Shown here piece after piece: positions 42,829-52,465 of a stretch of 64,000 bases of DNA (its first letter is position 1; each line of letters begins with the position of its first letter). The notes under the pieces are model-generated. The model ran no database searches, had not been told where the DNA came from, and was given only the letters and a program-made list of their open reading frames with translations. Where the stretch lies: contig JANOQZ010000042.1 of the NCBI GenBank assembly GCA_031415055.1, positions 62,001-126,000 of the forward strand. Reading direction: 5' to 3'. This DNA is from JANMOK01 sp031415055 (GTDB lineage: Bacteria; Pseudomonadota; Alphaproteobacteria; Rhodobacterales; Rhodobacteraceae). The position numbers and the translations under genes were made by a program.

Positions 42829-43956
42829 ATGCTTCAGCGGCTGAGTTTGGTAGCAGCATTCGTATGCCTGTTGGCGGGCAGTGCCAAGGCGCACGAGCTT
42901 TCACCGGCGATTGCTGACCTGTCTTTTGAACCGGGGGCATTCACGATTGCGATAGCGGTCAATTTGGAAGTGTTGGTGGCACGGATCGAGCCGGGTGCGG
43001 GCGATACGAATGAATCTGCGAATGCAGCGGATTATGATCGGTTGCGGGCACTGTCACCAGAGAAATTGGCCGAGGAATTTGATGCATTTGCCGACGAATT
43101 TCTGCAACGAGTAGCCGTGACGCTGGATGGTGAGGCACAAGCAGTTTCGGTTAAGTCGCTCACTATTCCAGAAATTGGCGATATCGAACTGGTGCGGATT
43201 TCTCAGTTAATTGTCACAGGGCTGGTTCCGGCGGGTGGAAAGAACTTGGTGTGGCAATGGGATGCGGCATTTGGGCCAATCGTGCTGCGCGCGCCAGCGA
43301 TTGAAGGTGACGATGCGGAACCATATACGGCCTATTTGACCGGAGGTTCGGCCAGCGACCCAATCGCCATTGTCGGGGCGGAAGCGCAGAGCGTTATGGA
43401 AACAATCAAGGATTATGTTTGGATCGGGTTTACCCACATCGTACCCAAGGGGCTGGATCATATTCTTTTCGTGATCGGGTTGTTTTTGTTGTCTACCAAC
43501 ATGTCACCGCTCTTGTGGCAGGTGACGGCATTTACCGTGGCACATACGGTTTCGCTGGCTTTGGGGATGTTGGGAATTGTAGCGATTTCTCCCAGCATTG
43601 TTGAGCCGTTGATCGCGCTATCCATCGCCTATGTTGCCATTGAGAACGTGTTCACCAGCGGGCTAAGTCGGTGGCGGCCATTTGTGGTGTTTGGTTTTGG
43701 ATTGCTGCACGGTTTGGGCTTTGCCGGGGTTTTGACCGAGATTGGTTTGTCATCGGGGCAGTTTGTAACGGGGCTGATCAGCTTTAACGTTGGGGTCGAA
43801 TTGGGGCAATTGACGGTGATTTTAGGGTGTTTTCTGGCAGTTGGGCTTTGGTTTGGGGCGAAGTCTTGGTATCGGCAGTGGATTACAATTCCGGCCTCGT
43901 TGGCGATTGCGGCAATCGGTCTTTATTGGTTCGTCGAGCGGGCATTTCTGGCCTGA
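42829..43956 (+). CDS. HupE/UreJ-family membrane protein with N-terminal periplasmic domain
   Basis: The 375 residues have a signal peptide (LVAAFVCLLAGSAKAHE), an extracytoplasmic region of about 180 residues and a C-terminal HupE/UreJ domain of about six helices from YVWIGFTHIVPKGLDHILFV onward, including FGFGLLHGLGFAGVL. HupE/UreJ members take up nickel or cobalt, but this long form has no assigned substrate. His and Asp in HIVPKGLDHILF fit the metal-binding motif. It is divergent from the DUF4198 gene. The ATG at 42829 is preferred over the upstream TTG at 42823. Confidence 0.88.
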   Translation: MLQRLSLVAAFVCLLAGSAKAHELSPAIADLSFEPGAFTIAIAVNLEVLVARIEPGAGDTNESANAADYDRLRALSPEKLAEEFDAFADEFLQRVAVTLDGEAQAVSVKSLTIPEIGDIELVRISQLIVTGLVPAGGKNLVWQWDAAFGPIVLRAPAIEGDDAEPYTAYLTGGSASDPIAIVGAEAQSVMETIKDYVWIGFTHIVPKGLDHILFVIGLFLLSTNMSPLLWQVTAFTVAHTVSLALGMLGIVAISPSIVEPLIALSIAYVAIENVFTSGLSRWRPFVVFGFGLLHGLGFAGVLTEIGLSSGQFVTGLISFNVGVELGQLTVILGCFLAVGLWFGAKSWYRQWITIPASLAIAAIGLYWFVERAFLA

Positions 43957-44020
43957 GGCTTGAAGGCCGTGCTGTGATATGGTCAGGTGCGCTTGCCCCT
44001 ATCTCGCCGAGGATGAACCC

Positions 44021-45496
44021 ATGCTGGACGCAACCAATTTGATTTCAATGCTGTCGGATCCCTCGTTGCTGCTGACCAAGGCTTTGGTTGGCGGCGAATG
44101 GTGTGATGCGGATTCGGGCGGGTCTTTTCCGGTGACGAACCCGGCGCGGGGCGACGTGATTTGCACGGTGCCGGACATGGGCGTGGCTGAGACGCGACGG
44201 GCGATTGACGCGGCTTACGTCGCGCAACAGGCTTGGGCGGCGAGAACGGGAAAAGACCGTTCGGGCATCCTACGAAAGTGGTTTGAACTTATGGTCGCCA
44301 ATGCTGATGACCTAGGTCGCATTCTGTGCGCCGAAATGGGCAAACCGTTTGCCGAGGCGCGGGGCGAGGTGGTTTACGGGGCCAGTTTCATCGAATGGTT
44401 TGCCGAGGAGGCGCGGCGCAATTATGGCGAGACGGTTCCGGGGCACCAGCCGGACAAACGGATATTGATTATCAAACAGCCGGTTGGGGTGGTGGCGTCG
44501 ATCACGCCGTGGAATTTCCCGAATGCGATGATTGCGCGGAAGGTGGGGCCGGCACTGGCGGTGGGGTGCGCGTTTGTGGCCAAACCGGCGGGTGAGACGC
44601 CGCTGTCGGCTTTGGCGATGGCTTTACTGGCGGAACGTGCAGGTCTGCCGAAGGGGTTGTTCAGCGTGATTACCTCGAAACGATCCTCGGTGATTGGGAA
44701 AGAGTTCTGCGACAATCCCAAGGTGCGCAAGCTGACCTTTACCGGTTCCACCGAGGTGGGGCGGATTTTGTTGGCCCAGGGGGCGGCGCAGGTGATGAAA
44801 ATGTCGATGGAACTGGGCGGCAACGCGCCGTTCATCGTGTTCGACGACGCCGATCTGGATAAGGCGGTTGAGGGGGCGATGATCTCGAAATATCGCAACA
44901 ACGGGCAAACTTGCGTCTGCGCCAACCGGATTTATGTGCAGGAAGGGGTCTATTACGCCTTCGCCGCCAAGCTGGCCGCTGCCGTTGGAAAGATGAAGAT
45001 TGGCGATGGGTTTGGCGATGGGGTCACGACGGGGCCACTGATCACGGGGGCGGCTGTTGAAAAGGTGGAGGAACATATCGCCGATGCGGTGGCCAAGGGG
45101 GCCAAGGTGCTGGCGGGAGGCAAGCGGCACGCTCTGGGCGGGTTGTTTTTTGAGCCGACGATATTGACGGGGATGACACGCGACATGTTGGTGGCAAATG
45201 ACGAAACGTTTGGTCCGGTCGCGCCGCTGTTTGCCTTCAAGGACGAGGCAGACGTGATCGAGGCGGCCAACGACACGATTTTCGGTCTGGCGTCGTATTT
45301 TTATGCGCGGGATTTGTCTCGGGTTTGGCGGGTGGCCGAGGCGCTGGAATATGGCATGGTCGGGGTCAATACCGGGCTTATCTCTACCGCTGAAGCGCCG
45401 TTTGGCGGGATGAAACAGTCGGGGTTGGGGCGCGAAGGCTCGAGCCACGGGATCGAGGATTATCTGGAGATGAAGTATATTTGTTTGAGTGTGTGA
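44021..45496 (+). CDS. gabD: NAD(P)-dependent succinate-semialdehyde dehydrogenase
   Basis: This aldehyde dehydrogenase oxidises succinate semialdehyde to succinate in GABA breakdown. From the ATG at 44021 (GAGG eight bases upstream) it has 491 residues, with the catalytic Glu in MELGGNAPFIVFDDADLDKA and the catalytic Cys in NNGQTCVCANRIYV; two Cys (GQTCVC) are typical of GabD. SITPWNFPNAMIARKVGPAL is the cofactor segment. A neighbouring FAD oxidoreductase starts seven bases after it. Confidence 0.94.
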   Translation: MLDATNLISMLSDPSLLLTKALVGGEWCDADSGGSFPVTNPARGDVICTVPDMGVAETRRAIDAAYVAQQAWAARTGKDRSGILRKWFELMVANADDLGRILCAEMGKPFAEARGEVVYGASFIEWFAEEARRNYGETVPGHQPDKRILIIKQPVGVVASITPWNFPNAMIARKVGPALAVGCAFVAKPAGETPLSALAMALLAERAGLPKGLFSVITSKRSSVIGKEFCDNPKVRKLTFTGSTEVGRILLAQGAAQVMKMSMELGGNAPFIVFDDADLDKAVEGAMISKYRNNGQTCVCANRIYVQEGVYYAFAAKLAAAVGKMKIGDGFGDGVTTGPLITGAAVEKVEEHIADAVAKGAKVLAGGKRHALGGLFFEPTILTGMTRDMLVANDETFGPVAPLFAFKDEADVIEAANDTIFGLASYFYARDLSRVWRVAEALEYGMVGVNTGLISTAEAPFGGMKQSGLGREGSSHGIEDYLEMKYICLSV

Positions 45497-45503
45497 GGGC
45501 ACT

Positions 45504-46634
45504 ATGAAACCACGTATCCTGATCCTTGGTGCAGGCTTCGGCGGGATGGAGTTGAGTTCCATTTTGTCGGAGACTTTTGGCGACGGCGTTAACGTCACCT
45601 TGATCGACAAGGGGGATGCGTTTGTCTTTGGCTATGCCAAACTCGATGTGATGTTCGGGCGAAAGACGCTGGACGAGGTGCGACTGCCGTATAAGAATTT
45701 CGTCAAGCTAGGGGTGCGGTTGGTGCGGGAAACCGTGACTTCGATTGATCCGGTGGCAAAGCGGGTGGTGACGGAAAGGGGCAGTTATCAGGCGGATTAT
45801 CTGGTGGTGGCTTTGGGGGCGGATTACGACATCGCCGCCACTCCGGGGCTGGCTGAAAGCACCGAGTTTTACTCGGTGGCTGGGGCGGAAAAGCTGCGCG
45901 GGATTCTTCCGACGTTCACCAAGGGAAGTATAGTGATCGGGGTTTGCGCCGCTCCGTTCAAATGCCCGCCCGCACCGAGCGAAGCGGCGTTGATGCTGCA
46001 TGATTTTCTGGTGGATCGTGGCGTGCGGCAAGCGTGCGAAATTAGTGTGGTGATCCCGTTTGGCACGCCGGTGCCACCATCGCCGGAAACCTCGGCGGCG
46101 TTGGTTGGGGCGTTTGCGGAACGCGGGATTAGTTGGGTGCCGGGTCGCAGAGTCAGTTCGGTTGATGCGGTGGGTAAGACGATCACGCTGGACGATGGCA
46201 GCGTGATGGCATGCGATTTACTGCTGGGAGTGCCGAAACATTGTGCGCCTGACGTAGTGGAACGTTCCGGCATGGCGGAAGGCGGCTGGATAACGGTTGA
46301 TGCGCGGACACTGGAAACGCGCTGGCCGGGTGTCTTTGCCGTGGGTGACATCGCCAATACAGGCACACCAAAGGCCGGGGTTTTTGCCGAAGGCGAGGCG
46401 AAGTCCGTGGCAGTGACCTTGATTGCGGCGATACGCGGCAGGCAGGACAAGGGCAGCTATGACGGCACGGGCACGTGTTATTTTGAGTTCGGTAAGGGGC
46501 AGATCGCCAAGGTTGAGGTCGATTTCTTTTCCGGTCCCAAACCTACTGGCACGTTTCATGCGCCGTCCGAAACGCTGCGCCGCGACAAGGACCTATTCGG
46601 TTCCAGCCGGAAGGCGCGTTGGTTTGGGTTGTGA
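45504..46634 (+). CDS. FAD-dependent oxidoreductase, sulfide:quinone reductase-like
   Basis: The 376 residues begin with a dinucleotide fold (KPRILILGAGFGGMELSSIL) and end with a second FAD segment (GVFAVGDIANTGTPKAGVFAEGEAK). This is the SQR/NDH-2/flavocytochrome c reductase fold. The Cys pattern CAAPFKCPPAP in the centre resembles the sulfide-oxidising site of SQR, but only in part, so the substrate is unsure. The start at 45504 follows gabD closely. Confidence 0.85.
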   Translation: MKPRILILGAGFGGMELSSILSETFGDGVNVTLIDKGDAFVFGYAKLDVMFGRKTLDEVRLPYKNFVKLGVRLVRETVTSIDPVAKRVVTERGSYQADYLVVALGADYDIAATPGLAESTEFYSVAGAEKLRGILPTFTKGSIVIGVCAAPFKCPPAPSEAALMLHDFLVDRGVRQACEISVVIPFGTPVPPSPETSAALVGAFAERGISWVPGRRVSSVDAVGKTITLDDGSVMACDLLLGVPKHCAPDVVERSGMAEGGWITVDARTLETRWPGVFAVGDIANTGTPKAGVFAEGEAKSVAVTLIAAIRGRQDKGSYDGTGTCYFEFGKGQIAKVEVDFFSGPKPTGTFHAPSETLRRDKDLFGSSRKARWFGL

Positions 46635-46641
46635 ATCTAGT

Positions 46642-48477
46642 TTACAGGACGAAAAAGTCGGCCAATCCTAAAGCCAAGCCATCGGTGAGCGAGGCGATTT
46701 GTTGTTTGGCACCGGCACCGTTGCCATCGGCGTCAAACCAGATATTGCCGGTAGCTTGGTCGTAGAGGATACGCTGGAATTGGTCGGTGGCGGCGGTGCC
46801 AAAGGCGAAGGATTGGGGGGCCAATGCACCGGTTGCCAGTCCAAAGGAACTTCCAATGAGGCCGATCAAATCCTGGCCCAGCGCGAAGTCGGTGACATTG
46901 TCCCAGTTGCTGCTGCCAAAATCGCCAAACAGAAACGTGTCGGCATCGCCACCACCGGTTAGCGTGTCTTTTCCGGTGCCGCCGTTCAAAGTGTCGGCAC
47001 CAAGGCCGCCGAGCAGTTTGTCGATATTGGCAAAGCCAAGCAGAGTATTGGCGGCACCGTTGCCGGTTAGCGTATTTTTCAAGGCATTGCCTGTACCGTC
47101 AATTACGGCATTGCCGGTCAAGATCAGGTTTTCAACTTGGCTATTCAACGCAAAAGTTACCGAGGCTGTGACTTTGTCGGAGCCTTGGTCGTAGATTTCG
47201 ACAACCACATCCCCAAGGTCATCGACGGTAAATGAATCACTGCCGCCACCCCCATGCATCGTGTCGGCGCCGATTCCGCCATTGATGATGTCATTGCCCA
47301 AATCGCCAAAAAGCACGTTGTTGCCGCTATTGCCGGTGATCGTGTTGTTCAGAGTATTTCCGGTGCCGTTGATGTCACTTGATCCCGTAAGGGTCAATTT
47401 TTCGACATTTGTCGACAGTGTGAACGTCACCGAGGAAGTGACGCTATCGGTCCCCCCGTTGAACAGTTCGACGATGACATCGTTCGTATTATCGACGTAA
47501 TAAGTATCGTTGTCGGCCCCGCCCAACATCTCGTCGCCACCCGTTTGACCGTCGAGAATGTCTTTGCCAGAGCCGCCGTAAATCAGGTCGTCGCCTGCAC
47601 CGCCAAAGAGCATGTCGTTGCCAGCAAGGCCGTCGATCGTGTCATGCAGTGCCGTGCCGGTCAGCGTGTTGGCACCGCCCGTGCCGGTGATAAAGTTCTG
47701 GCCACCGACACCTCTGATCGTTAGCGACACGGTTTCGGTATGGGTCGCGCCATCCCAACCGAGGATGGTGTATGTAAAGGTCTCGACCGCCGACTGACCG
47801 CCGTTCAGGCCCGAGAACCCACCGGTGTTGGTATAAATCAGCGACTGCCCATTGGCGGCGATTGACACGCTGCCAAGTGCACCGCTTGCGTTGACGCTGA
47901 GGATTGATTTTGCGTCAGTGTCATTGGCGAGGACGCTAAGGTCCAGAACCGGGACGTTGCGAGTCATGCTTGCTTGATCGGCTAGGGTATCGCTGACGGG
48001 AAACTCGACGGTGATCGACGCGATGCGAAAGCCATCGAGGCGTGTATAGGCACCGATACCCACAAGGTCGCCGTAGAGGGCGATGGCGTTGGTATGCGAG
48101 GCATCGATTAGCGTGCTCGCGGATGCTGCAACCAGATTGTCGGCAAATAAACGAAACGCGACGCCCTCGGCAGTTTCGTTGAAGCGCGTCGGCATCGGCA
48201 TGAGGGTGATCGAGGTTATTTTCACGACCTGCGAGAAGGCGAAGATAGCAACTTCGTGTTTGCCGTCGCCGTCAATGGCAACCTCGGCGTCGCCATAGGG
48301 GTTCAGCATGCCGATGCCATCAACGGTTTGGTTGAGAATTGGGGTGTTTTCGTAAATCTGGTTGTTGCTGTCGGGGTCGAACAAGCCGCTGGATATGGTC
48401 AGTTGCAGCCCGCTATTGGCGAAAATCATGCTGAGAGAATCGGGGCTCGTGCCCGTTAAATCGAACGTTATCGACAT
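46642..48477 (-). CDS. RTX calcium-binding protein
   Basis: The 611 residues have an N-terminal part of about 260 residues with a cadherin- or Ig-like stretch (LSVLANDTDAKSILSVNASG, YTNTGGFSGLNGG), then several RTX-type repeats: FGGAGDDLIYGGSGKDILDG, FGDLGNDIINGGIGADTMHG and GGTGKDTLTGGGDADTFLFG. Between them sit three copies of a beta segment ending NNTITGNSGNNVL-like. It ends with FDADGNGAGAKQQIASL, a type I secretion-like tail. There is no signal peptide and no exporter nearby. It is convergent with the FAD oxidoreductase, seven bases apart. Confidence 0.88.
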   Translation of the reverse strand: MSITFDLTGTSPDSLSMIFANSGLQLTISSGLFDPDSNNQIYENTPILNQTVDGIGMLNPYGDAEVAIDGDGKHEVAIFAFSQVVKITSITLMPMPTRFNETAEGVAFRLFADNLVAASASTLIDASHTNAIALYGDLVGIGAYTRLDGFRIASITVEFPVSDTLADQASMTRNVPVLDLSVLANDTDAKSILSVNASGALGSVSIAANGQSLIYTNTGGFSGLNGGQSAVETFTYTILGWDGATHTETVSLTIRGVGGQNFITGTGGANTLTGTALHDTIDGLAGNDMLFGGAGDDLIYGGSGKDILDGQTGGDEMLGGADNDTYYVDNTNDVIVELFNGGTDSVTSSVTFTLSTNVEKLTLTGSSDINGTGNTLNNTITGNSGNNVLFGDLGNDIINGGIGADTMHGGGGSDSFTVDDLGDVVVEIYDQGSDKVTASVTFALNSQVENLILTGNAVIDGTGNALKNTLTGNGAANTLLGFANIDKLLGGLGADTLNGGTGKDTLTGGGDADTFLFGDFGSSNWDNVTDFALGQDLIGLIGSSFGLATGALAPQSFAFGTAATDQFQRILYDQATGNIWFDADGNGAGAKQQIASLTDGLALGLADFFVL

Positions 48478-48671
48478 TTTGTCGGATATCCCCCAACGCA
48501 ACACCACACAGCGCCAAAAGCGCCTTGGCTTAATTCACAATCCAAAACTTACTGCTTCGGAGCGGAATCTAGCATTTTGCGTGCGATATGTCTACTGACT
48601 GTCGAGCGGCAGTTTGGGAATACCTGCCGAGCGTTTGGGTTCTCGGGATGTTTTGTCGCACATCCGCGCGA

Positions 48672-48821
48672 CTATTGCGCTGCCACGCTCGCCATCTCCA
48701 CTTTTTCCACCCGCACCGCCGAAAACTTGAATTCGGGGATTTTTCCGAAAGGGTCTAGAGCGGGGTTGGTGAGAACATTGGCGCCGGCTTCGACAAAGGC
48801 GAAGGGCAGAAAGACGTTTTC
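48672..48821 (-). pseudogene. Duplicated 3'-end fragment of formate dehydrogenase alpha
   Basis: The minus strand here encodes 48 residues ending at the TAG at 48672, identical to the intact fdhA C-terminus at 42 of 48 positions (NVFLPFAFVEAGANVLTNPA, then KIPEFKFSAVRVEKVE). It has no start of its own. Before it the frame runs about 25 unrelated residues back to the stop of the neighbouring unknown gene. The substitutions show it came from a related but different allele. Confidence 0.85.
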
Positions 48822-48893
48822 CAATACAATTGGTGCGGCGTAAGGCCAGATTTGCCAACCGCCGTCGCCAGCCTCGGAAATTCTTTGAAAACT

Positions 48894-49427
48894 CTATTCG
48901 ACAACGCTGTTGTCGAGCTTAAAGCCGATCTTCGTTTGCCCATCATGGTCGCCGGGGCGATGCTTCAACCATTCGGAAACTAGGCGATAGATAAGCTCGT
49001 GTACCTTTTCAACGTCCGGGCATATTACGCCGTCAAAATCGCAATCTAATTCTTTGTCAAGGATTGTAAAATGCGCCTCATTGCCTTTCCGCGTGCAGTA
49101 AATTTTGATAATCAAATTGTGCTTGGGAAATTCACCTTCTGCTTTTTCCAAGATAACCCCAAGCCCGAAACGAAATGAGCCATCTGAAGCGTGCGTTATT
49201 GCATCATGCAGAAACCGGACTTCCGAAGTGTTTTCTTCTTCATCGAGGTTGTAAAGTGGCGTGTAACATTTCGTTTCGCCATTTGATTGAAAGTTCTTCG
49301 GCATTTCCAAGAAGTCCCTTAGTCCATTCACAATCAACGTGGCGAGAATCAAGTTCTCGTCGCAAAACTTTTTCTCGCTTTCCTTGTATGCTGCGAAAGC
49401 GCCTCGAAGCATTTGGTACTTGCTCAT
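48894..49427 (-). CDS. Unknown protein beside fdhA
   Basis: The 177-residue product starts at the ATG at 49427 (MSKYQMLRGAFAAYKESEKK) behind GGGAGAGACGA. It is a mixed charged soluble protein with no signal peptide. Segments such as LVNGLRDFLEMPKNFQSNGE and FHDAITHASDGS-like FLHDAITHASDGSFRFGLGV read as ordered structure, but I recognise no family. Codon use is more AT-rich than fdhA. It lies between intact fdhA and a second, diverged copy of the fdhA 3' end, which suggests it arrived by recombination. Confidence 0.75.
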   Translation of the reverse strand: MSKYQMLRGAFAAYKESEKKFCDENLILATLIVNGLRDFLEMPKNFQSNGETKCYTPLYNLDEEENTSEVRFLHDAITHASDGSFRFGLGVILEKAEGEFPKHNLIIKIYCTRKGNEAHFTILDKELDCDFDGVICPDVEKVHELIYRLVSEWLKHRPGDHDGQTKIGFKLDNSVVE

Positions 49428-49559
49428 TCGTCTCTCCCAAAAATTTATGGCCCGAGCGCACGCTCCTGATACTACCCTAAGTGGGTTTCTACTGCTCATT
49501 GGAAGCAATGCCGCGCCTTCGGAAATGTCCAATGTTGACTTTTGCCTCATCAGGGACCG

Positions 49560-52340
49560 TTATTCCGCCGCCACTTTCTCCGTTTCCACTTTGTCGACCC
49601 GCACCGCCGAAAACTTGAATTCGGGGATTTTGCCGAAAGGGTCGAGCGCGGGGTTGGTGAGGACGTTGGCGGCAGCTTCGACAAAGGCGAACGGGAGGAA
49701 AACGTTGTCTTCCGACACGGCTCGGTCGGCCCGTGCCATGACCGTGATGCTGCCACGTCGCGTGGTCAGACGCAGCAGGCCACCGGGTTCGATGCCAAGG
49801 CGACGCAGGGTGGCGGGGTGGAGCGAGCAGTTCGCCTCCGGCTCCAGCCCATCTAGCACCTTGGCACGGCGTGTCATTGAGCCGGTGTGCCAATGTTCCA
49901 ACTGTCGCCCGGTGATTAGAATGAACGGGTAGTCGGCATCGGGCACTTCGTCGGGCGCAATGATGTTGGCGGGGGTAAATTTGGCCCGACCATCCTTGCG
50001 CGGGAAACCGTCGCCAAAAACGATGGGTTGGCCGGGATCGGTGGGGCTAAGCGAAGGATAGGTGACGGAAGCCTGTTCAAGCCGTTCCCATGTAATGTTG
50101 TCAAGCGAGCGCATGTTGAGTTTCATCTCGGCGAAAATCTCGCGGGGATGAGTGTAGGTCCAGTTCAGGCCAAGCCGATTCGCTAGGTCGGTGGTGATCC
50201 GCCAATCCTCGCGCGCTTGCCCCGGTGGTGGCACGGAGGGGCGGCCCATTTGCACTTGGCGGTTGGTGTTGGTGACGGTGCCGGTCTTTTCGGCAAAGGC
50301 GGTGGCGGGCAGGATGACATCTGCATAGTTGGCGGTTTCGGTGAGGAAAATATCCTGCACGACCAAGTGTTTGAGTTTGGCCAAAGCGTGACGCGCGTGG
50401 TCGACATCGGGGTCGGACATCGCAGGGTTTTCGCCAAGGATATACATGCCGTGGATCTTATCGTCATGGATAGCGTCCATGATCTCGACCACGGTCAGGC
50501 CCTTTTGACTGGAGAAATCGGGGGTTTTCCACACTTCGGTAAAGGCGGATCGCACGCCATCATCAGTGACGCTTTGATAATCGGGCAGGAACATCGGGAT
50601 CATGCCGGCGTCCGACGCGCCTTGCACGTTGTTCTGACCGCGCAGGGGATGCAGGCCGGTGCCGGGGCGCCCAACATGGCCGGTCATCAGTGCCAGCGAG
50701 ATCAGGCAGCGCGAGTTGTCGGTGCCGTGGATGTGTTGCGATATGCCCATGCCCCAGAAGATCATCCCGGCTTTGGCGGTGGCAAAATCGCGGGCAACGT
50801 CGCGGATTGTCTTGGCGTCGATGCCGCAGAGCGGGGCCATTTTTTCTGGTGAAAAGGCCGCCAGATGCGCCTTTTGCGCCTCCCAGTTTTCGGTATAGGC
50901 AGCGATGTACTGGCGGTCGTAGAGTTCTTCTTCGACGATCACATGCATGATGGCGTTCAGCAGCGACACATCGGTGCCGGGGCGGAATTTGAGGCGGTGG
51001 GTGGCGTAACGGCCAAGGCCAACACCGCGCGGGTCAATCACGATCAACTTGCCGCCGCGTTTGGCGAATTGCTTGAAATAAGTAGCGGCGACCGGGTGAT
51101 TTTCGACCGGGTTGGCCCCGATGACAATGGCGCAATCGGCGTGCTCGATTTCGTTGAAGGTGGCCGTCACCGCAGCCGAGCCGACATTTTCCATCAGCGC
51201 CGCGACCGATGAGGCGTGACACAGGCGCGTGCAATGATCGACGTTGTTATGGCCAAATCCGGTGCGGATCAGTTTCTGGAACAGATAGGCTTCCTCGTTG
51301 GAACATTTGGCCGAGCCAAAACCGGCGATGGCCGTGCCGCCTTTTTCGTCGCGCAATCTGGCCATGCCACCCGCAGCGAAATCCAAAGCCTCGTCCCAGG
51401 TCGCTTCGCGGAAATGCGTCCATGGGTTGCCGGGGTCGACGTTGAGGCCTTTAGCGGGGGCGTCGGCGCGACGGATCATCGGTTTGGTCAGGCGATGCGG
51501 GTGGGACACGTAGTCAAAACCGAAACGGCCTTTGACGCAGAGGCGTTGTTCGTTGGCCGGGCCATCCACGCCATCGACCCAGAGGATTTTGTCGTCTTTG
51601 ATCTTGAATGACAATTGGCAGCCGACACCGCAATAGGGGCAGACCGAGGTGACTTCGCGTTCGTATGCGCGACTATCGCCGTGTTCGTGTTCGTCCAGCG
51701 CCGTTGCGGGCATCAGTGCCCCGGTCGGGCAAGCCTGCACGCATTCGCCGCAGGCAACGCAGGTGGAATTGCCCATCGGGTCGTTCATATCGAAGGTTAT
51801 TTGCGCGTCATGGCCGCGAAAAGACATGCCGATCACGTCGTTGACTTGCACTTCACGGCACGCGCGGACGCAGAGGTTGCATTGGATACAGGCATCCAGA
51901 TTGACGTGCATGGCGACGTGCGAATTGTCGAGCAACGGCACGCGCTGCTTTTCGATGGTCGGGAAGCGGCTGATGGTGACGGCTTGCTTGTCGGCCATGT
52001 CCCACAAATGCGAGGACCGGTCGTGCGCGACGTCGCGTTTTGGCTGATCGGTGACCAGCAGTTCCATCACCATCTTGCGGGCTTTGTCAGCGCGTTCGGA
52101 CTGGGTTTTGACGATCATGCCTTGGCTGGGTTGGCGGATGCAGGAGGCGGCTAGAACGCGCTCGCCATCAACCTCAACCATGCAGGCGCGGCAATTGCCG
52201 TCAGACCGATAGCCGGGTTGGTCGGAATGGCAGAGATGCGGGATGGTGGTGCCTTCACGTTGTGCCACTTGCCAGATCGATTCACCGGGTGCGGCGGAAA
52301 CGGGCTTGCCGTCCAGGGTGAAAGTGATGGCGTCAGACAT
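49560..52340 (-). CDS. fdhA: Formate dehydrogenase, molybdenum catalytic (alpha) subunit
   Basis: This large subunit oxidises formate to CO2. From the ATG at 52340 (MSDAITFTLDGKPVSA) it has 926 residues. In order: a [2Fe-2S] ferredoxin domain (C37, C50, C53, C67), a His/Cys linker cluster (ACIQCNLCVRACREV), two [4Fe-4S] sets (CVACGECVQACPTG), the [4Fe-4S] of the molybdopterin domain (CPYCGVGCQLSFKI) and the Mo-bis-MGD domain, with the probable Mo-ligand Cys in HCTRLCHASS. That matches NAD-dependent FdsA-type enzymes. The partner genes fdsB and fdsG are not adjacent. The frame is open to 52643 but is not homologous there. Confidence 0.94.
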   Translation of the reverse strand: MSDAITFTLDGKPVSAAPGESIWQVAQREGTTIPHLCHSDQPGYRSDGNCRACMVEVDGERVLAASCIRQPSQGMIVKTQSERADKARKMVMELLVTDQPKRDVAHDRSSHLWDMADKQAVTISRFPTIEKQRVPLLDNSHVAMHVNLDACIQCNLCVRACREVQVNDVIGMSFRGHDAQITFDMNDPMGNSTCVACGECVQACPTGALMPATALDEHEHGDSRAYEREVTSVCPYCGVGCQLSFKIKDDKILWVDGVDGPANEQRLCVKGRFGFDYVSHPHRLTKPMIRRADAPAKGLNVDPGNPWTHFREATWDEALDFAAGGMARLRDEKGGTAIAGFGSAKCSNEEAYLFQKLIRTGFGHNNVDHCTRLCHASSVAALMENVGSAAVTATFNEIEHADCAIVIGANPVENHPVAATYFKQFAKRGGKLIVIDPRGVGLGRYATHRLKFRPGTDVSLLNAIMHVIVEEELYDRQYIAAYTENWEAQKAHLAAFSPEKMAPLCGIDAKTIRDVARDFATAKAGMIFWGMGISQHIHGTDNSRCLISLALMTGHVGRPGTGLHPLRGQNNVQGASDAGMIPMFLPDYQSVTDDGVRSAFTEVWKTPDFSSQKGLTVVEIMDAIHDDKIHGMYILGENPAMSDPDVDHARHALAKLKHLVVQDIFLTETANYADVILPATAFAEKTGTVTNTNRQVQMGRPSVPPPGQAREDWRITTDLANRLGLNWTYTHPREIFAEMKLNMRSLDNITWERLEQASVTYPSLSPTDPGQPIVFGDGFPRKDGRAKFTPANIIAPDEVPDADYPFILITGRQLEHWHTGSMTRRAKVLDGLEPEANCSLHPATLRRLGIEPGGLLRLTTRRGSITVMARADRAVSEDNVFLPFAFVEAAANVLTNPALDPFGKIPEFKFSAVRVDKVETEKVAAE

Positions 52341-52465
52341 CGGCGGGCTCCGGCTTGAGGTTGCTGCCGTTAGATCATTTGCGCCGATGTTTTGAAACCC
52401 GGCTTGCGACGGGTTTTTCAGCGATTGCGAAATATGTGGTTGCGGATCGTAAACTTTGGTTTCGT

